DNA of 64,000 bases, from assembly GCF_028583425.1 (NCBI RefSeq), contig NC_072801.1, positions 21,038,001 to 21,102,000 of the forward strand, in the 5' to 3' direction. The position numbers and the translations under genes are program-made. The stretch comes from Eublepharis macularius (taxonomy: Eukaryota > Chordata > Lepidosauria > Squamata > Eublepharidae). The notes below the pieces were generated by a model. The model worked only from the letters and a program-made list of their open reading frames with translations, was not told the DNA's origin and did not search any database. Every line of letters begins with the position of its first letter. The stretch's first letter is position 1. This document shows, piece by piece, positions 24,601 to 34,260 of the stretch.

Positions 24601-27600
24601 ACTGAACTGAAACCAAATAAGCATTTCGAACTTGGTGCTGCCCCTTCTGACTGGGGCAAGATCCAGGATGTGAGTGCCTGTGCCTGGCTTTGGGGGAAGC
24701 GTCTGTCCAGAGTGTGTGGATAAAGGTCAGGAAATGGAACGCGGAACTGCTTTGGGATCTCCTGCTTCGAGGCAGGGAGTGAGATTTTAACTATGGCTGA
24801 TGCCTTTGTCCCTAAAGGGAAAGCCAGCCCCAAAGTCTGAGTCTCTCTGTTCAAATGAGTTGGGTGAATGTGCATTTTAAATGGACGTGGCAACGTTTAA
24901 ATGCAAGCATTAGCACACTTTAAGGCTGTAGAAACTCATTTGCAAAAGTTGTTGAGTAGTTTTGAAAATAGCAGCCTTTCATCTGATACAGTTATTCTGC
25001 TTCTAATCTGGGATTCTTCCCACTGCCACCAACAGCTCTCTGCAGTCCCTGTTTGTACTGAACCAAGGCTGTTTCCTAACATGCAGCCATGTGGGTTGGT
25101 TCAATGACTCTTATTTTGGACAGAAGGAAACAGCAGGCCTCAGTTTCAGAAACCGCTCAGGCTTGACAAACAGCACAGCGGTGTGATTATTATGTTTATG
25201 AAGGAGAGTTTAGTCTCAGGTTTTACTATATACAACTAAAACATGATACTGTTGAGAGGACAGGTTTGCAAGTTGACTGCAAGCTGGAGAACCACTAGCT
25301 AAAGATCTTTCCAGCAGCTTCAGACTTTGAGTTTATTTTGGGCTTCTTTGCAGGCATTGCATAAGGATTGATTATGGGCCAAGTGAGGGGGTGGTGGTTG
25401 AAATGAAATCCCCCTTTTCATGCCCTCCCTGGTAGATCTTGCAGCTGGACAAAGATCTCACAGGCAGCAGATCCGGGGACGCAGTTCTTCCGCACCAGGA
25501 TGAGATTTTTCCCCTCATTTATAATAACAGTGTCTGCTGGCTCTAGCTCAGATAAACAGTCTGGGTACTAAAACATTTGTTGTAAATAACTGAGGCCTGG
25601 CTTTAATTAGTTCCTTTTCTGTTCAGGAGGTAAATATGCTTGTTTCTGAGTGTCTGTTTTTTGCTATCTCCAAGGCTTATTGAAGAAGAACTCCTTGGCA
25701 GTGAGCCATGTAAGTTAGGATGTGAGAAGGTGGAGTCATCAATCTAGCAGTATTAAATTGATTTTCTAGTCTGGTTTTCATGTACTTTAGGGTTGTTACA
25801 TGGTTCACACAAGTGTCCTTTGTAAAGCGAACTATCAGCAATTTATGGGAAATGTCATTTGTGAAAGGTATGCTTTTTGTCTCCAGTTGCAAGTCATGCT
25901 TCAGATTTTAAAAAACTATAGCATAACCTTTTTGATTTCAGTGCAGTGTGGTTTTAAGATTTGGGATGAGTGTGTGTAAATGCAAACACTGCTGCTTTTT
26001 GCTCCCTGCTGGGTAAGACGACAGTGCAGTCCTGTTTCAGGGAGCCTTGAAGATGGATTCTGTACAGCGAGGCATTGCCGTTGTTGTAGAAAGCAAAACG
26101 TTCTCTCCTTTGGGGCAGAGCATCATGAATGTAGAAACAAGCTGAAATGGAGTGGGCTATCAAGTGCTAAATTTTTGTGTGTGGGCGTGTGTCTTGGCAA
26201 ACCCTAAGAACATAAAGTTCAGGGGACAAGATGGAGAGATCAGTCAGTGGCAACTTAGCTTCATGGTTTTCTGTAGGGAGTTAGAAAAAGGAGAAGGCTG
26301 TGATTCCTCTGTGGGGAAGTTCTCTGATAATTACATCATAGTTGGGGACCTGAAGCCAACTGGTTTTCTCGTTGAGTTAGCAGTGATGTGGCTAATTCTA
26401 CTTGAATAATCGTTTGCTCTGCCTGATCATGGATTCGTGAGTCTGGCTTTCCCCCTGTTCCTCACCAAGGTGTTGCTGATACCTCTTGGGTCTGATTCAA
26501 GTTAATACTCTTTGCTATTGATTTGCATAAGAGTTTGATCAAGTTGCTGATAGCTTTTTGGATTTCTTAAGAGGCCAGGATCAGGCTCCAAGAGATTTGG
26601 CTACCCCCAGTGTTTTGTACTGAAAACCCCCTTTACCATCTTGTCTGTCTCCTCTCTGGGCTTTCTCTTTTTCTGCCACTTGACTGCGTCTAATTTAAAA
26701 GACTGTCTTTTCTCTCTTTATATACTGTGAAACAAAGTTCTGCATAAAACTAGGGTGGGAGGAGACATGAGCATTATGTAACAGTAGCACTGCAGTATTC
26801 CACTATTATTCCACCGATTGGGTTTTGGGTGGGTTTTTTACTTTGGATTTAGAATAGTATTTAAAAAAAATATATATATATATAACTTTGCTTTGTTTAC
26901 TCTGCGGACCAGTAGGGTCAGTGGCAGGCTGTCAACCCTATTCCTGCCATTGTTCTCTAGCTTTTAAGATACTTCTTAATGCACGGTAAAGAACAAGCAG
27001 AAAGCTTTTCCACTGGAGGAAGAGTTGCAAATGGTTTGAAGTCTCAGTCTTGGATAGAGTGGCGTGATTAGTTTAGGATGATTAATCTTTGGGTGGACCG
27101 GACTGTCTAATGAGAGTCTGATGTTCATGGCATTCAGTAACAAGATCAGCCATGCTGAGAGTGAATGCCTAATGAGATTAAATAACTGGTAAATGGATGG
27201 TGCCCAGGTGGTGACGTAACTTAACAGCAGAGACATCAGGCCTACATATTGACATTATCAGGAGCCATATCTGCAATCTAAACCTCCCCCCCCCCGCAGG
27301 TTTACAGCATTCAGACATGGCCCTTGATGCTGGTAAGGAGCAAGAAAATGCATTTTTGGCAGCCATGCCTGGTGTATGAGTTAGCCACCATTTTGACCAC
27401 AGTCAAGGCACTGAAAGATGGTCAAGAAGATGGGAGACTGAAAAGAACAAAAAGAGGAGGGGAAAAACCCAAACAAAATTGAATTAAGAACCAGGAAAGT
27501 TAAAGAAATCCAAATCAAAGGTCCAATTATTAAAATTACTAATTGCAGAGCATGAATATATATCAGTATACAACAAAATACATGTATTTATTACAAAATA

Positions 27601-30600
27601 ATATATAAGCTATTGCTGGCCCAAATATAGCCTCAATACAGACAAAAAACATACAAAAGACTCAAAACAGGACCTTATGCGACCCTGACCAGATGCGTTT
27701 TGGCCATATGGCTTTCTTCAGTGGTCAAGCATAATTAATGCACAGTAACTCCAGCCACTGGGGAAGTTCTCTTCAAAAACAGTCTGGTGAGGTTTTGTCT
27801 TAGTGCCTCGTTCTTGATCAATAAGATTAGGTTGCAGGTAAAAAGCTCAAGAAAGCCTGACGTGGCATAGAGAAGGGAAGTTGGGATCAGTGTGGTTTAC
27901 CACATCAAGTCTCTTGCAGCCTGAGAACTTTCTCCTGTTGGTTTTTCTCTCAAGGCGCCCAGAGAAAGTGCTGGGGAGTGCAGTGTTGATCTGTGATCAA
28001 GCACGTTCAGTTTGGTTCCACAAATTAGGCAGAGATCAGCAGTTCTTGCTGGTTCAATGTGTTTCATCCAGTTAACGTCAAGGCTTCATTTGCATTGTTC
28101 ATTGGACTGTTGAGCTTTTGGAAAGATGCCTGCACCTTTTGAAAACAAACAATACCTTCTCTGAACTACTTCAAGGGCCATATTATGAGTCATCTTATGC
28201 AGAAAGATGCCGTTTCTCCCAGTATGTTTCTGTCTGTCTTTAGAAGCTGGCATGATTAGGAACTATTCTCTGGATTTTCTTTAAAAAGGAATGTGAAAAG
28301 CCATCCCTAATTTCTCCATCTCTTCCATTAACTCTGGAAAGATCTACTGTGTTAGCAAGTGTAATGTGTGATAGAATTCAGGCTGGCACTTTCCTTCTGA
28401 GCAGTAGTGTGTGGTCCGTATCTCAGGACAAGCGCACACCTGGCACTGTGCAAATGAGCCGTCAGTGATCATTCCCTCTCTGCCAAGAATGGGAAGAACC
28501 ATAGATATCAAGTGAAATCTCACTTTTATATTTGTCTGTGCTGCTAGTGACTAGCTCTCCTGTACAATCATTTGCATGGTACCCTGCATGCTCGTTTGCT
28601 GAGGTCAGGTGTGCTCCCCACCATGCACAAATGCTTAGCTCTCTTACTTTGTGATTCATGGGGTGCCAGATATGCTCTCCAGAACGTACAAAGGATGTGT
28701 TGTCTCCAGTTTGAATATATGAACAAGACTTCTATCCCCTGACATGGGGACAGTTGTATCAAGGAGCTCATGCTACATGGGTAACAAATGCAAAATGTGC
28801 AGAATTGCATTCTTGATCCTGTGATCAGAAGGCAGGATTCTGGCACGGTCGTGTAGGAGAGAGACAGGGAAAAAATTCCTTTTCAGATACAATTGGTAGT
28901 GAATGGCTTTGTCTTATAATGTAGACTGGAGGATCAGAAATGGTTTCTCAGTAACCCTTAAACTCATTTATCCTTGGCTCACCTGTCCATTTCCATCGGA
29001 GCTTTTAAGCCATCATTCAGTGAGCCCTAACCATTTAATGTCATAACAAGGTAACCAAATAACCATTTTTTTGGTGATCTGGAGCACAGAACTTTGGTGG
29101 CAAAACTGGTGTAACCCAGGGATGGTTTATGTCTTGCAGGGGGAAGAGTAAAAACGTGGAAAAGGAGATGGTTTATACTGACAGATAATTGCCTGTATTA
29201 TTTTGAATACACAACAGTGAGTGTTTTTTTGAAAAAAACCCTATACATCACAAAATACCTTTCACGTCAACATAACTTGTTTACTAAACACAGTCTTTCC
29301 TTGACTCTTTAGGACAAGGAACCTAGAGGAATTATCCCTTTGGAAAATCTCAGCATAAGAGAAGTTGAGGATCCAAGAAAACCAGTAAGACATCCTGTCC
29401 TTTCTCCTATATCATGTGTTATTCTCTCAGAAGCCTATACTATTGTATGCTCAGTTGAAATAAGGATTTGTGTAAGAGCATAACCTTGCTTAAGAAAATC
29501 AATTTTTCTAAAAAAAAACTTTTAAAATTGAGTGGCTGATCATGAATTCTGTTTATGGGAACTTAAATACTAGGGTCATAATCCCTAATATTTTTAACAG
29601 TGGAAGAAAATTACAAATATACATAAATCCCGAGCCATCAAACTTTTTCCAGTAGTCTAAACAGCAGAAGGAAAAAATGCTGACAATTAGCACATATAAT
29701 ATATATTATTTGCTCGTGGAAAATTAGGGGGAAATGCAAAAAGGCAGCTTGGCTAGCCTTATTCCTCCCTGACCTTCAACTGGTGGTTTATGAGGGAGCG
29801 GCAGGGAATGATCAGGTCATACCTAACTGTATCCAGCCATTTGGGCTCACAAACAGACACAATGTGGGTAGACTTAGGAAGCGTTGTGGTTGTGTGGGCT
29901 TCCCTCATATCTGGCTTCAGTGGGGCTGATGTGTCATTGTTCTGTATCTCCCCCTAGAATTGTTTTGAGCTCTACAACCCCAGTCATAAAGGCCAAGTCA
30001 TTAAAGCCTGCAAAACAGAAGCGGACGGCAGGGTGGTCGAAGGCAACCATGTAGTTTACAGGATCTCAGCTCCCACCCCTGAGGAAAAAGAGGAGTGGAT
30101 CAAGTCCATCAAGTGAGTGGAAACACATCTTTACGTAGGGAAAGGGAGGTGTGTTAGACTGTCAGAGCTCACCTAAAAGTCTCCTTGTGTAGGCTCTACA
30201 GCTTTCAGAGAACTTAGCTGATCCCCGTTGCGCCTTGTGTCTTGACATTACATTGGCCCTAGTAGCTTGTGAATGGGACTGTCCGATTTTTTTAAATGTA
30301 GGAAGCCTGTAGGGAGTAAACTGGAGGGTGGGGCCCTGTATCTTTTCTTTCATGAGCAGAGGAGGAGGACAGCAAAATGTAAAACTTAGTTCAAAACAGA
30401 TTTAAAATAATGCTTGCAGTTTCCTTCATTTCCATTCAAAGCATTTATGAGAAATGATCTCAAACAGTGAGTCTCAACTGGGGCAAGCAAGGGTGGGGGA
30501 TAAGAGTCCTCCCCCAAACTTAGTACCAGTGGTGGTTTGGCACGATGTTTCTAAATGGACTCTCATTGTGTTGGGAAAGGCAGTAGATTGTGGTTCACCA

Positions 30601-30701
30601 GCCTGCTAATGTATTTCTCTTCTGCTAGAGCAAGCATCAGCAGAGATCCCTTCTATGACATGCTGGCAACCAGGAAGAGAAGAATTGCTAACAAAAAATA
30701 G
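9591..30701 (+). CDS. CYTH3: Cytohesin-3 (ARF-GEF), 12 of 13 coding exons; exon 1 outside window
   Basis: Cytohesins load GTP onto ARF GTPases (ARF6/ARF1) at the plasma membrane, recruited through a PH domain that binds phosphoinositides. Coding segments: 9591-9673, 10026-10090, 11315-11381, 14785-14903, 18343-18423, 19767-19879, 21489-21637, 22783-22894, 29140-29216, 29313-29384, 29958-30112, 30629-30701. All junctions are AG/GT and in phase; they total 1166 nt, which with one G from the missing exon 1 gives 388 codons plus TAG. In order: N-terminal coiled coil (fragment residues 1-55), Sec7 domain (about 60-245, with the catalytic glutamate finger in FRLPGEAQK, Glu150 of the fragment), PH domain (about 258-375) and polybasic tail KRRIANKK. 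The tail and the TSIEE region separate it from CYTH1 and CYTH2. Family length is about 399 aa, so only about 11 residues are missing. It is convergent with USP42, as in human 7p22.1. Paralogue assignment is from remembered family sequence. Confidence 0.97.
10026..10090 (+). CDS. CYTH3: CYTH3 coding exon 3
   Basis: Acceptor tttggcag, donor tggtaag. Encodes [20 protein letters not shown] plus E and a split Cys codon (TG|C). This is the rest of the coiled coil that mediates dimerisation and partner binding in this family. Human CYTH3 has Ser at the split codon; here it reads Cys. Confidence 0.95.
10310..10485 (+). mobile_element. 5S rRNA-derived SINE (SINE3 type)
   Basis: GCCTGATCTTGTTAGATCTT, GGAAGTTAAGCAGGGTC and TACTTGGATGGGAGGACC reproduce the internal control region and 3' half of 5S rRNA, followed by the SINE body (gaggcaggcaatggc). 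Not a 5S gene: the 5' part is changed and a SINE body follows. It lies in a CYTH3 intron. Confidence 0.9.
11315..11381 (+). CDS. CYTH3: CYTH3 coding exon 4
   Basis: Acceptor aaaacag, donor aaggtagg, 67 nt. Encodes [19 protein letters not shown] and PKK, the linker into the Sec7 domain. In structures of relatives this linker takes part in autoinhibition. Confidence 0.96.
11400..13590. other. CYTH3: CYTH3 intron, no recognised feature
   Basis: Intron between coding exons 4 and 5. A small hairpin GAAGTTGCC/GGCAACTTC sits at 11940-11973. No other named structure seen. Confidence 0.45.
13600..13720 (-). mobile_element. tRNA-SINE head remnant
   Basis: - strand gggttcaaatcccctgtca resembles a tRNA B box in a SINE context (next to ggattcatgg). 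Degraded and partial. Confidence 0.5.
13859..14132. mobile_element. hAT-type palindromic MITE, copy 1
   Basis: Ends CAGGCCTTTTTTTC and GAAAAAAAGCCCTG (inverted). Flanked by CAAACCGG (13851-13858) and CAAACTGG (14133-14140), an 8-bp duplication with one change, as expected for hAT transposition. The interior is a long inverted repeat around 13967-13985 (GATCTCCAGACAGAGGGGAG and its complement). No transposase. Confidence 0.88.
14141..14784. other. CYTH3: CYTH3 intron, no recognised feature
   Basis: Intronic sequence up to exon 5. Short open frames here have no family resemblance. Confidence 0.45.
14785..14903 (+). CDS. CYTH3: CYTH3 coding exon 5 (Sec7 start)
   Basis: Acceptor tccccag, donor aaggtaagc. 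Encodes [20 protein letters not shown] followed by [19 protein letters not shown], the first helices of Sec7. It ends with a split Arg codon (AG|G). Confidence 0.97.
14904..16870. other. CYTH3: CYTH3 intron, mostly featureless
   Basis: 14945-14990 (gtgtgttatgtgccgtcaag) resembles the tail of a 5S-type SINE. Otherwise unique-looking. Confidence 0.45.
16871..17685. mobile_element. hAT-type non-autonomous element with internal GC-rich tandem array
   Basis: Starts TAGGGATGTGCACC and ends with the imperfect complement (GCACACACCCCTA). Flanked by CTCATGAC at 16863-16870 and 17686-17693, an exact 8-bp duplication. Sub-terminal parts are AT-rich and mutually inverted (cttcggg/cccaaa tracts). The middle (17100-17440) is a GC-rich tandem array. 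No transposase. Confidence 0.85.
17100..17440. repeat. GC-rich minisatellite inside the 16871 element
   Basis: Four to six diverged copies of a roughly 55-60 base unit built on GGCCAGCAGA.AGGGCCTTCC with CTGCTGCC. It generates overlapping long open frames on both strands that are not genes. Confidence 0.8.
17694..18342. other. CYTH3: CYTH3 intron, no recognised feature
   Basis: Intron leading into coding exon 6. Nothing named. Confidence 0.45.
18343..18423 (+). CDS. CYTH3: CYTH3 coding exon 6 (Sec7)
   Basis: Acceptor tccccacag, donor acggtaag, 81 nt. Encodes [20 protein letters not shown] and NLVQAL with split Arg codons on both sides. This is the core of the Sec7 helical fold. Confidence 0.97.
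18530..18690 (-). mobile_element. L2/CR1-like LINE 3' tail
   Basis: Contains TTATATTCCGCCCTCCTTGC and gggcagattacaa, the same tail as the copies at 19925 and 21650, on the - strand. Only the terminal part survives. It starts about 110 bases after the exon 6 donor. Confidence 0.75.
18700..19766. other. CYTH3: CYTH3 intron, no recognised feature
   Basis: GC-rich stretch at 18860-18980, otherwise unremarkable intron ahead of exon 7. Confidence 0.4.
19767..19879 (+). CDS. CYTH3: CYTH3 coding exon 7 (Sec7 glutamate finger)
   Basis: Acceptor cctttgtag, donor acaggttag. Encodes [20 protein letters not shown], then [17 protein letters not shown]. The glutamate in RLPGEAQ is the catalytic finger that displaces Mg2+ and the beta-phosphate from ARF-GDP in the family, and it is present. 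Confidence 0.97.
19925..20400 (-). mobile_element. L2/CR1-like LINE 3' end
   Basis: - strand translation at 20225-20375 reads [20 protein letters not shown], then [20 protein letters not shown], the conserved LINE ORF2 C-terminus. The tail with ATTT repeats is at 19930-19945. 5' truncated. Confidence 0.8.
20615..20735 (-). mobile_element. tRNA-derived SINE (head)
   Basis: - strand reads gtgtggtgtggtggttaaag, then cgtttgaatacccaactctg, i.e. A- and B-box-like tRNA parts of the same SINE group as 39930. Fragment. Confidence 0.65.
21005..21205 (-). mobile_element. tRNA-derived SINE
   Basis: - strand contains gtgtggtgcagagggctga, a B-box-like gacccagattcaaacccc, then aggccagtcactctctttc. Diverged. 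Confidence 0.65.
21489..21637 (+). CDS. CYTH3: CYTH3 coding exon 8 (Sec7 ARF-binding groove)
   Basis: Acceptor gtgtttttcag, donor cgggtaaac. Encodes [20 protein letters not shown], then [20 protein letters not shown] and GDLPEELLR. This is the conserved motif 2 ([12 protein letters not shown]) of the ARF-binding groove. A LINE tail starts about 12 bases past the donor. Confidence 0.97.
21650..22212 (-). mobile_element. L2/CR1-like LINE 3' end, 5' truncated
   Basis: - strand has a clean open C-terminal frame: [70 protein letters not shown]. The 3' tail ends in (ATTT)n at 21650-21668, about 12 bases after the CYTH3 exon 8 donor. Confidence 0.9.
22425..22680 (+). mobile_element. CR1-like LINE fragment
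   Basis: + strand reads [20 protein letters not shown] and [11 protein letters not shown], a degraded version of the same ORF2 C-terminus but in the opposite orientation to the 21650 copy. Confidence 0.65.
22783..22894 (+). CDS. CYTH3: CYTH3 coding exon 9 (Sec7 end and PH start)
   Basis: Acceptor ttttcttttag, donor ttaggtcagt. Encodes [20 protein letters not shown], then [17 protein letters not shown] and the first base of a Gly codon. The glycine loop of the PH domain is split here, where the mini-exon can be inserted. Confidence 0.97.
22895..24059. other. CYTH3: CYTH3 intron before the 24060 MITE
   Basis: Poly-C near 23310 and poly-T/A near 23575. No named feature. Confidence 0.4.
24060..24378. 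mobile_element. hAT-type palindromic MITE, copy 2
   Basis: Ends CAGGGCTTTTTTTC and GAAAAAAAGCCCTT. Flanked by CATGTATG at 24052-24059 and 24379-24386 (exact 8-bp duplication). Same interior palindrome as copies 1 and 3 (ggtcacatggc / gccatgtgacc arms). Confidence 0.9.
25627..25629 (+). CDS. CYTH3: Predicted 3-nt CYTH3 mini-exon (triglycine switch)
   Basis: In the intron between the PH-domain exons, a T-rich tract (ttccttttctgttcag) is followed by GAG and then gtaaat. Inserting GAG between exon 9 (ending G) and the next exon (starting GGGGA) keeps the frame and reads Gly-Gly-Gly; skipping it reads Gly-Gly. Cytohesin family genes are known to have a 3-nt alternative exon producing 2G/3G isoforms with different PIP2/PIP3 affinity. 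No transcript evidence is available here. Confidence 0.75.
27540..27735. repeat. Unclassified interspersed repeat piece
   Basis: AT-rich tract ending in gatgcgttttggccatatgg and ctttcttcagtggtc, which resembles a motif seen in repeats of many vertebrate genomes. Ends not found, class unknown. Confidence 0.4.
29140..29216 (+). CDS. CYTH3: CYTH3 coding exon (PH domain, phosphoinositide loop)
   Basis: Acceptor gtcttgcag, donor acagtgagt. Encodes G then [20 protein letters not shown] and FEYTT. The basic KTWKRRW strand is the phosphoinositide-binding signature of the PH domain. Confidence 0.97.
29313..29384 (+). CDS. CYTH3: CYTH3 coding exon (PH domain)
   Basis: Acceptor ttgactctttag, donor ccagtaaga, 24 whole codons. 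Encodes [20 protein letters not shown] and PRKP. Confidence 0.97.
29958..30112 (+). CDS. CYTH3: CYTH3 coding exon (PH domain)
   Basis: Acceptor tccccctag, donor tcaagtgag with the cut after AA. Encodes [20 protein letters not shown] through [10 protein letters not shown], the end of the PH domain including its C-terminal helix. Confidence 0.97.
30629..30701 (+). CDS. CYTH3: CYTH3 terminal coding exon
   Basis: Acceptor cttctgctag. Encodes [20 protein letters not shown] then NKK and TAG. The polybasic tail assists membrane binding in the family, and this ending is the CYTH3-specific one. Confidence 0.97.
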
Positions 30702-32369
30702 CACCTACTGGGGAGTCCCTCAGAGACCCGCCTTAGCCAAATTGCAAATACGTCACAAAACCAAGACTCATAATTGGAAATGTAGTCATGTTCCTGCAGC
30801 ATCTTCCCCTTTCTGTGATTGTTCGTTATATTCCACAAGGTGCTGGAAGACGCTTTTGAGCATGTGCAGCTTTGCTTGACATGAATCGGAGAAAAAAAGA
30901 AACAAAACCTGGAAGCCTTATATGCTGTTTTGTGTGTTGTTGTGTTTACTGAATCGGGAGATATGGGAGATGGACAGGATGTAAGCTATATACCTCTCTT
31001 ATTCCTTTGGGGCATTTGCCCAGGATGTGGACTCATTGCTGAACCTACTTCACAGGTGGAAGAATGCCCGGCATGCTCTTTTTTGTGTGCAGAAGAGCTT
31101 GAATCGGGATTATTTTGTACTCATCCCTTGCCCAGACTCTTGCATTGCCATTTCAACCCCGCATCCACCACTGATTCACAGAAAGATGACACTTCTTTTC
31201 TTTGGGTCTAGCAACTATACAGTTGAACCGACCTCCTCCTTACGTATAAACAGCCTGGACAAGCACTTAAAGCATGGAGCTCTCTGCGACTGAAACGGTT
31301 ATAAGCAGGGCGTTCAGCAGTATCAATGTATCTTACCTTTTTTAGATACTGTCGAAACGTCCCACATTCCTTCTCTGCTGGTTGGAGATGTAGTGTTTTC
31401 CCACTTAGGTCCAATGTCTCCTACCATCTGGTTTTTACAGAAGATATATCTTGCAGTCCAGCAATGACTGTCAGACTGCAAGGTATATCTTCTGGTAGAC
31501 TGGTGTACAAGGCCCAGCTGTTTTTTAAAAATACTGAGCTTCAACAATTCTTATTTATTGCCATGCAGAGGAGGGGGGGGAAGCAAGCTTTGTTTCTTCT
31601 GGGAATAAGCCCCCCTCAAAGTGTCAGCCCACCACTACAGTCGTCCTTCTAGGCCTGCTGACCCAGAAGAGAACTGCCCCTGTTTACGCCGCACCACCCA
31701 GGCTAAAGAAGATGCAAACAGCAGCATCTCCCATCATCACCCACCTGCGATGCTGCTAGTTCTTCCAGCTCTGTATGTGATAGTGGTGGCTGGTGACAGA
31801 GGAGGAGGAGGCAGCACTGCTCAGCTGAGAGCCTGGGGCTCACTGGGGCACATTACAGCACGGCTGGTCGGGGAACTGGGTTGGGGGTGAAGGAAAAAAC
31901 CAGGGAGGCAGGAAAATAATCAGAAACAGAAAAATTTCAAAAGGAGAATTCCAACCTGCCAGGCTGGGGGGGCAGAGTAGGCAGAGGTCTCCAACTGCAT
32001 GTGATTTTTCTAGTAAATAAAATCGACATCACTTTATTAAATGCCACAGGATGTAGAGAGGTAGGGAAGACTTCAAAATGATTACTTGTTTTCTCCATGT
32101 TTTCAAGTCTTTCCCACTGACGTTCCAGTGACGACCTTATTTCTTGGAGATGCCTCTGCAAAATTACAAAGATGGAATTGTACACGTGTTGTTTCATTGT
32201 ACTGCCTACACCTTATGAAATGGCTTGGGGGAGGTGCAGTGGGTGGGGGAACTGAAGGACCCAGTAGAGGCAGAGGACCCCTCCCCCAGGGAGCCCTTCA
32301 AATGGCAGGGCAGGAAAGAGCCAGACCTCTCTCTCGCAGCAGGAGGGGAAAGCCCTGGTGAGAGAGGGA

Positions 32370-32950
32370 GGAACTTGGGTACAAAACACGCCCCCCACCG
32401 CCTCTCCCAATTCTGAGGACCATTCCTCACCTTAAAGCTAGAGAATGGCCCCGAGTCTAACCAGGTACACAAATTCTCTCCTTTACAGATCTGTCTCCTT
32501 TTCTCCTGTTTGCCCTGCTCTAGACTCCCAGGATGGGGCACAGCAGAAAGGAGCAAGGCCTCTCTCTTGCAGCTGGAGAAGGGAAAAGCATTGGGGACAG
32601 GGGGGGACCTGGGTATAAAAGTTCTTCTTTAACACTACAAGATGTTTGCATTGTCTCCACAAGTGTGAGACTTGTGACTTAATGGCATTAGAGGAGAGGT
32701 AAACTCAGCGTTTAATAGGCGGTAACTGAAATTGATCTCATCCTATGAGTTCATGATGGCCTCTGAGCTGAAGAGAAAAAAAGTTTATGCTATTGGTCAG
32801 TAACAACAGCACAATAGCCCCTTGTCTCTGGGTGGGGGGAAGGAGCTGGTGGGCCCTTTGAGGGAAGGACCTGGGTACAAAAGGACCCCCTCTAGTTTTT
32901 GAGGTCTGTTCCTCAACTTAAAAGAGATGGGCCCCTAGACTAACATAACA
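32370..32950 (+). repeat. Internally repeated block in CYTH3 3' UTR
   Basis: The segment 32370-32470 (acttgggtacaaaac, ctgaggaccattcctcac, cttaaag, gagtctaac) recurs in diverged form at 32865-32950 (acctgggtacaaaag, tgaggtctgttcctcaac, cttaaaa, agactaac), with a third partial copy at 32600-32625. Confidence 0.6.
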
Positions 32951-33949
32951 AATGGATTTCCCTCTTTTTAAGGTTTCTTAAAATCTTGTTTCTTGTGCCC
33001 CTTTTTCCTTTTTTGGAAAATCAGCCAGATCTTGCATAGGTCTCAAGAAATGGTTTGTAGACAATGATGGAAGTGAGACTCCTGTGGAAGAGCTTGGATG
33101 GGAGAACAATGGGCCATGGAACTGAGGGGCCTGATACAGTAGTAGGAAAAGGAACTCGGTGTGTTCTTCCCTTGGCCAACGTGATGAGATTTGAAGGCCT
33201 GAAGCTGGCAGGAAAAAATGCTGCCGATTGCTTAGCGACACAACTCATCACAATAAGCTATGCAAAGGATCATGTGCACATCCTAGAATACAAATAGTAC
33301 AGTGGCCCTGACTGACCGCTCTTCTTTAGAGGAGTGAATGCTTTTTTGTGTTAGGAATATTAAGATGGTTTGAAGAACTGGAATGTTGATAGCTGGTTTG
33401 AGAAGAGGAATGTGCTATCCAGGATTCAGGATCTGGCTTTTGCCAGATTTATGCTAACACAGCATAATCCAGCTGTGCTGGATCTCGTAAGAGACTCCTG
33501 GATTGTATCCGGGGAACTGAACTCTGCTGGGCCAGATTATTTAGCCACAGGCAGCTGTGGCAACCAGTGGCGTGAATGAGAGGGCAGTGGCCTGAATGGA
33601 GGCAAGCTCCATGCTGTGGCAGGAGAGTGGGGCAGGGGAGGAGGGAGCAGACAGAGTGGCTTCCCACCCTTCCACCCCTGCCTGAGCTCCCTGCCCTTCC
33701 GGCTGCCACCAGTCGCCTATTAAATGCCACAGCTCCAGCTAGCCCAATCCCACCCCTTGCTTCCACTTGGTTCAGATTTACATTGGGATTCTCTGGTTGG
33801 ACATTGATTCTTCTCCTTCATTTTGGTTCTGTTGGGCTTTCTTGATGCCGCTTGCGTGTGAGTGGGACTTTTGTTTGGGGCTGGCCTTTAGCCAGGGCTT
33901 GCCTTTGCTTAAGGTTTCCCTTTGCCTGGAAAGTCTTGGAAATGTTGCC

Positions 33950-34260
33950 CCCATAGGAAAAATGTAGAGTGGCTGGGGGCAGCTTGTTCAGGGGCCGATA
34001 GAATTGGACCCTAGGGTCCAATCTTCCTGAAACTTAGGGGATCTTTAGTGGACAGGAAGGAGTAGGTTCCTTGTAAATTGGTGGAGTTTGCTTGAAAATT
34101 ACTCCCCCCAGCCCCTTAAGTAGTTTACCCATTATTCCCCATAGGAAATAATGGCGATAAATTTGAGATTCTCTAGCTGATTAAAGAATTTGACCTATAC
34201 TAAATTTTATTTTTGGGTACCCCTGAAACTCTGATCTGAATCACCCAGATTTATTTTTGG
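33950..34260. repeat. Probable piece of a diverged interspersed repeat
   Basis: Contains ttcctgaaacttaggggatc, attaccccc-rich stretch, cccattattccccatagg and ggaaataatggcgataaa, wording typical of repeats related to the TAGGGATGTGCAC family. No ends seen. Confidence 0.4.

Larger units (their letters stand above)
24387..29139. other. CYTH3: CYTH3 intron (PH-domain intron) with repeats and the mini-exon
   Basis: Apart from the mini-exon at 25627, I see (TA)n at 26870-26884 and a possible repeat near 27660-27730 (gatgcgttttggcc, ggctttcttcagtggtc). The rest is unassigned. Confidence 0.4.

Noticed and set aside
30655..31211. Open frames just after the CYTH3 stop
   Set aside because: Located in the 3' UTR, or overlapping the terminal exon in another frame, with no homology.
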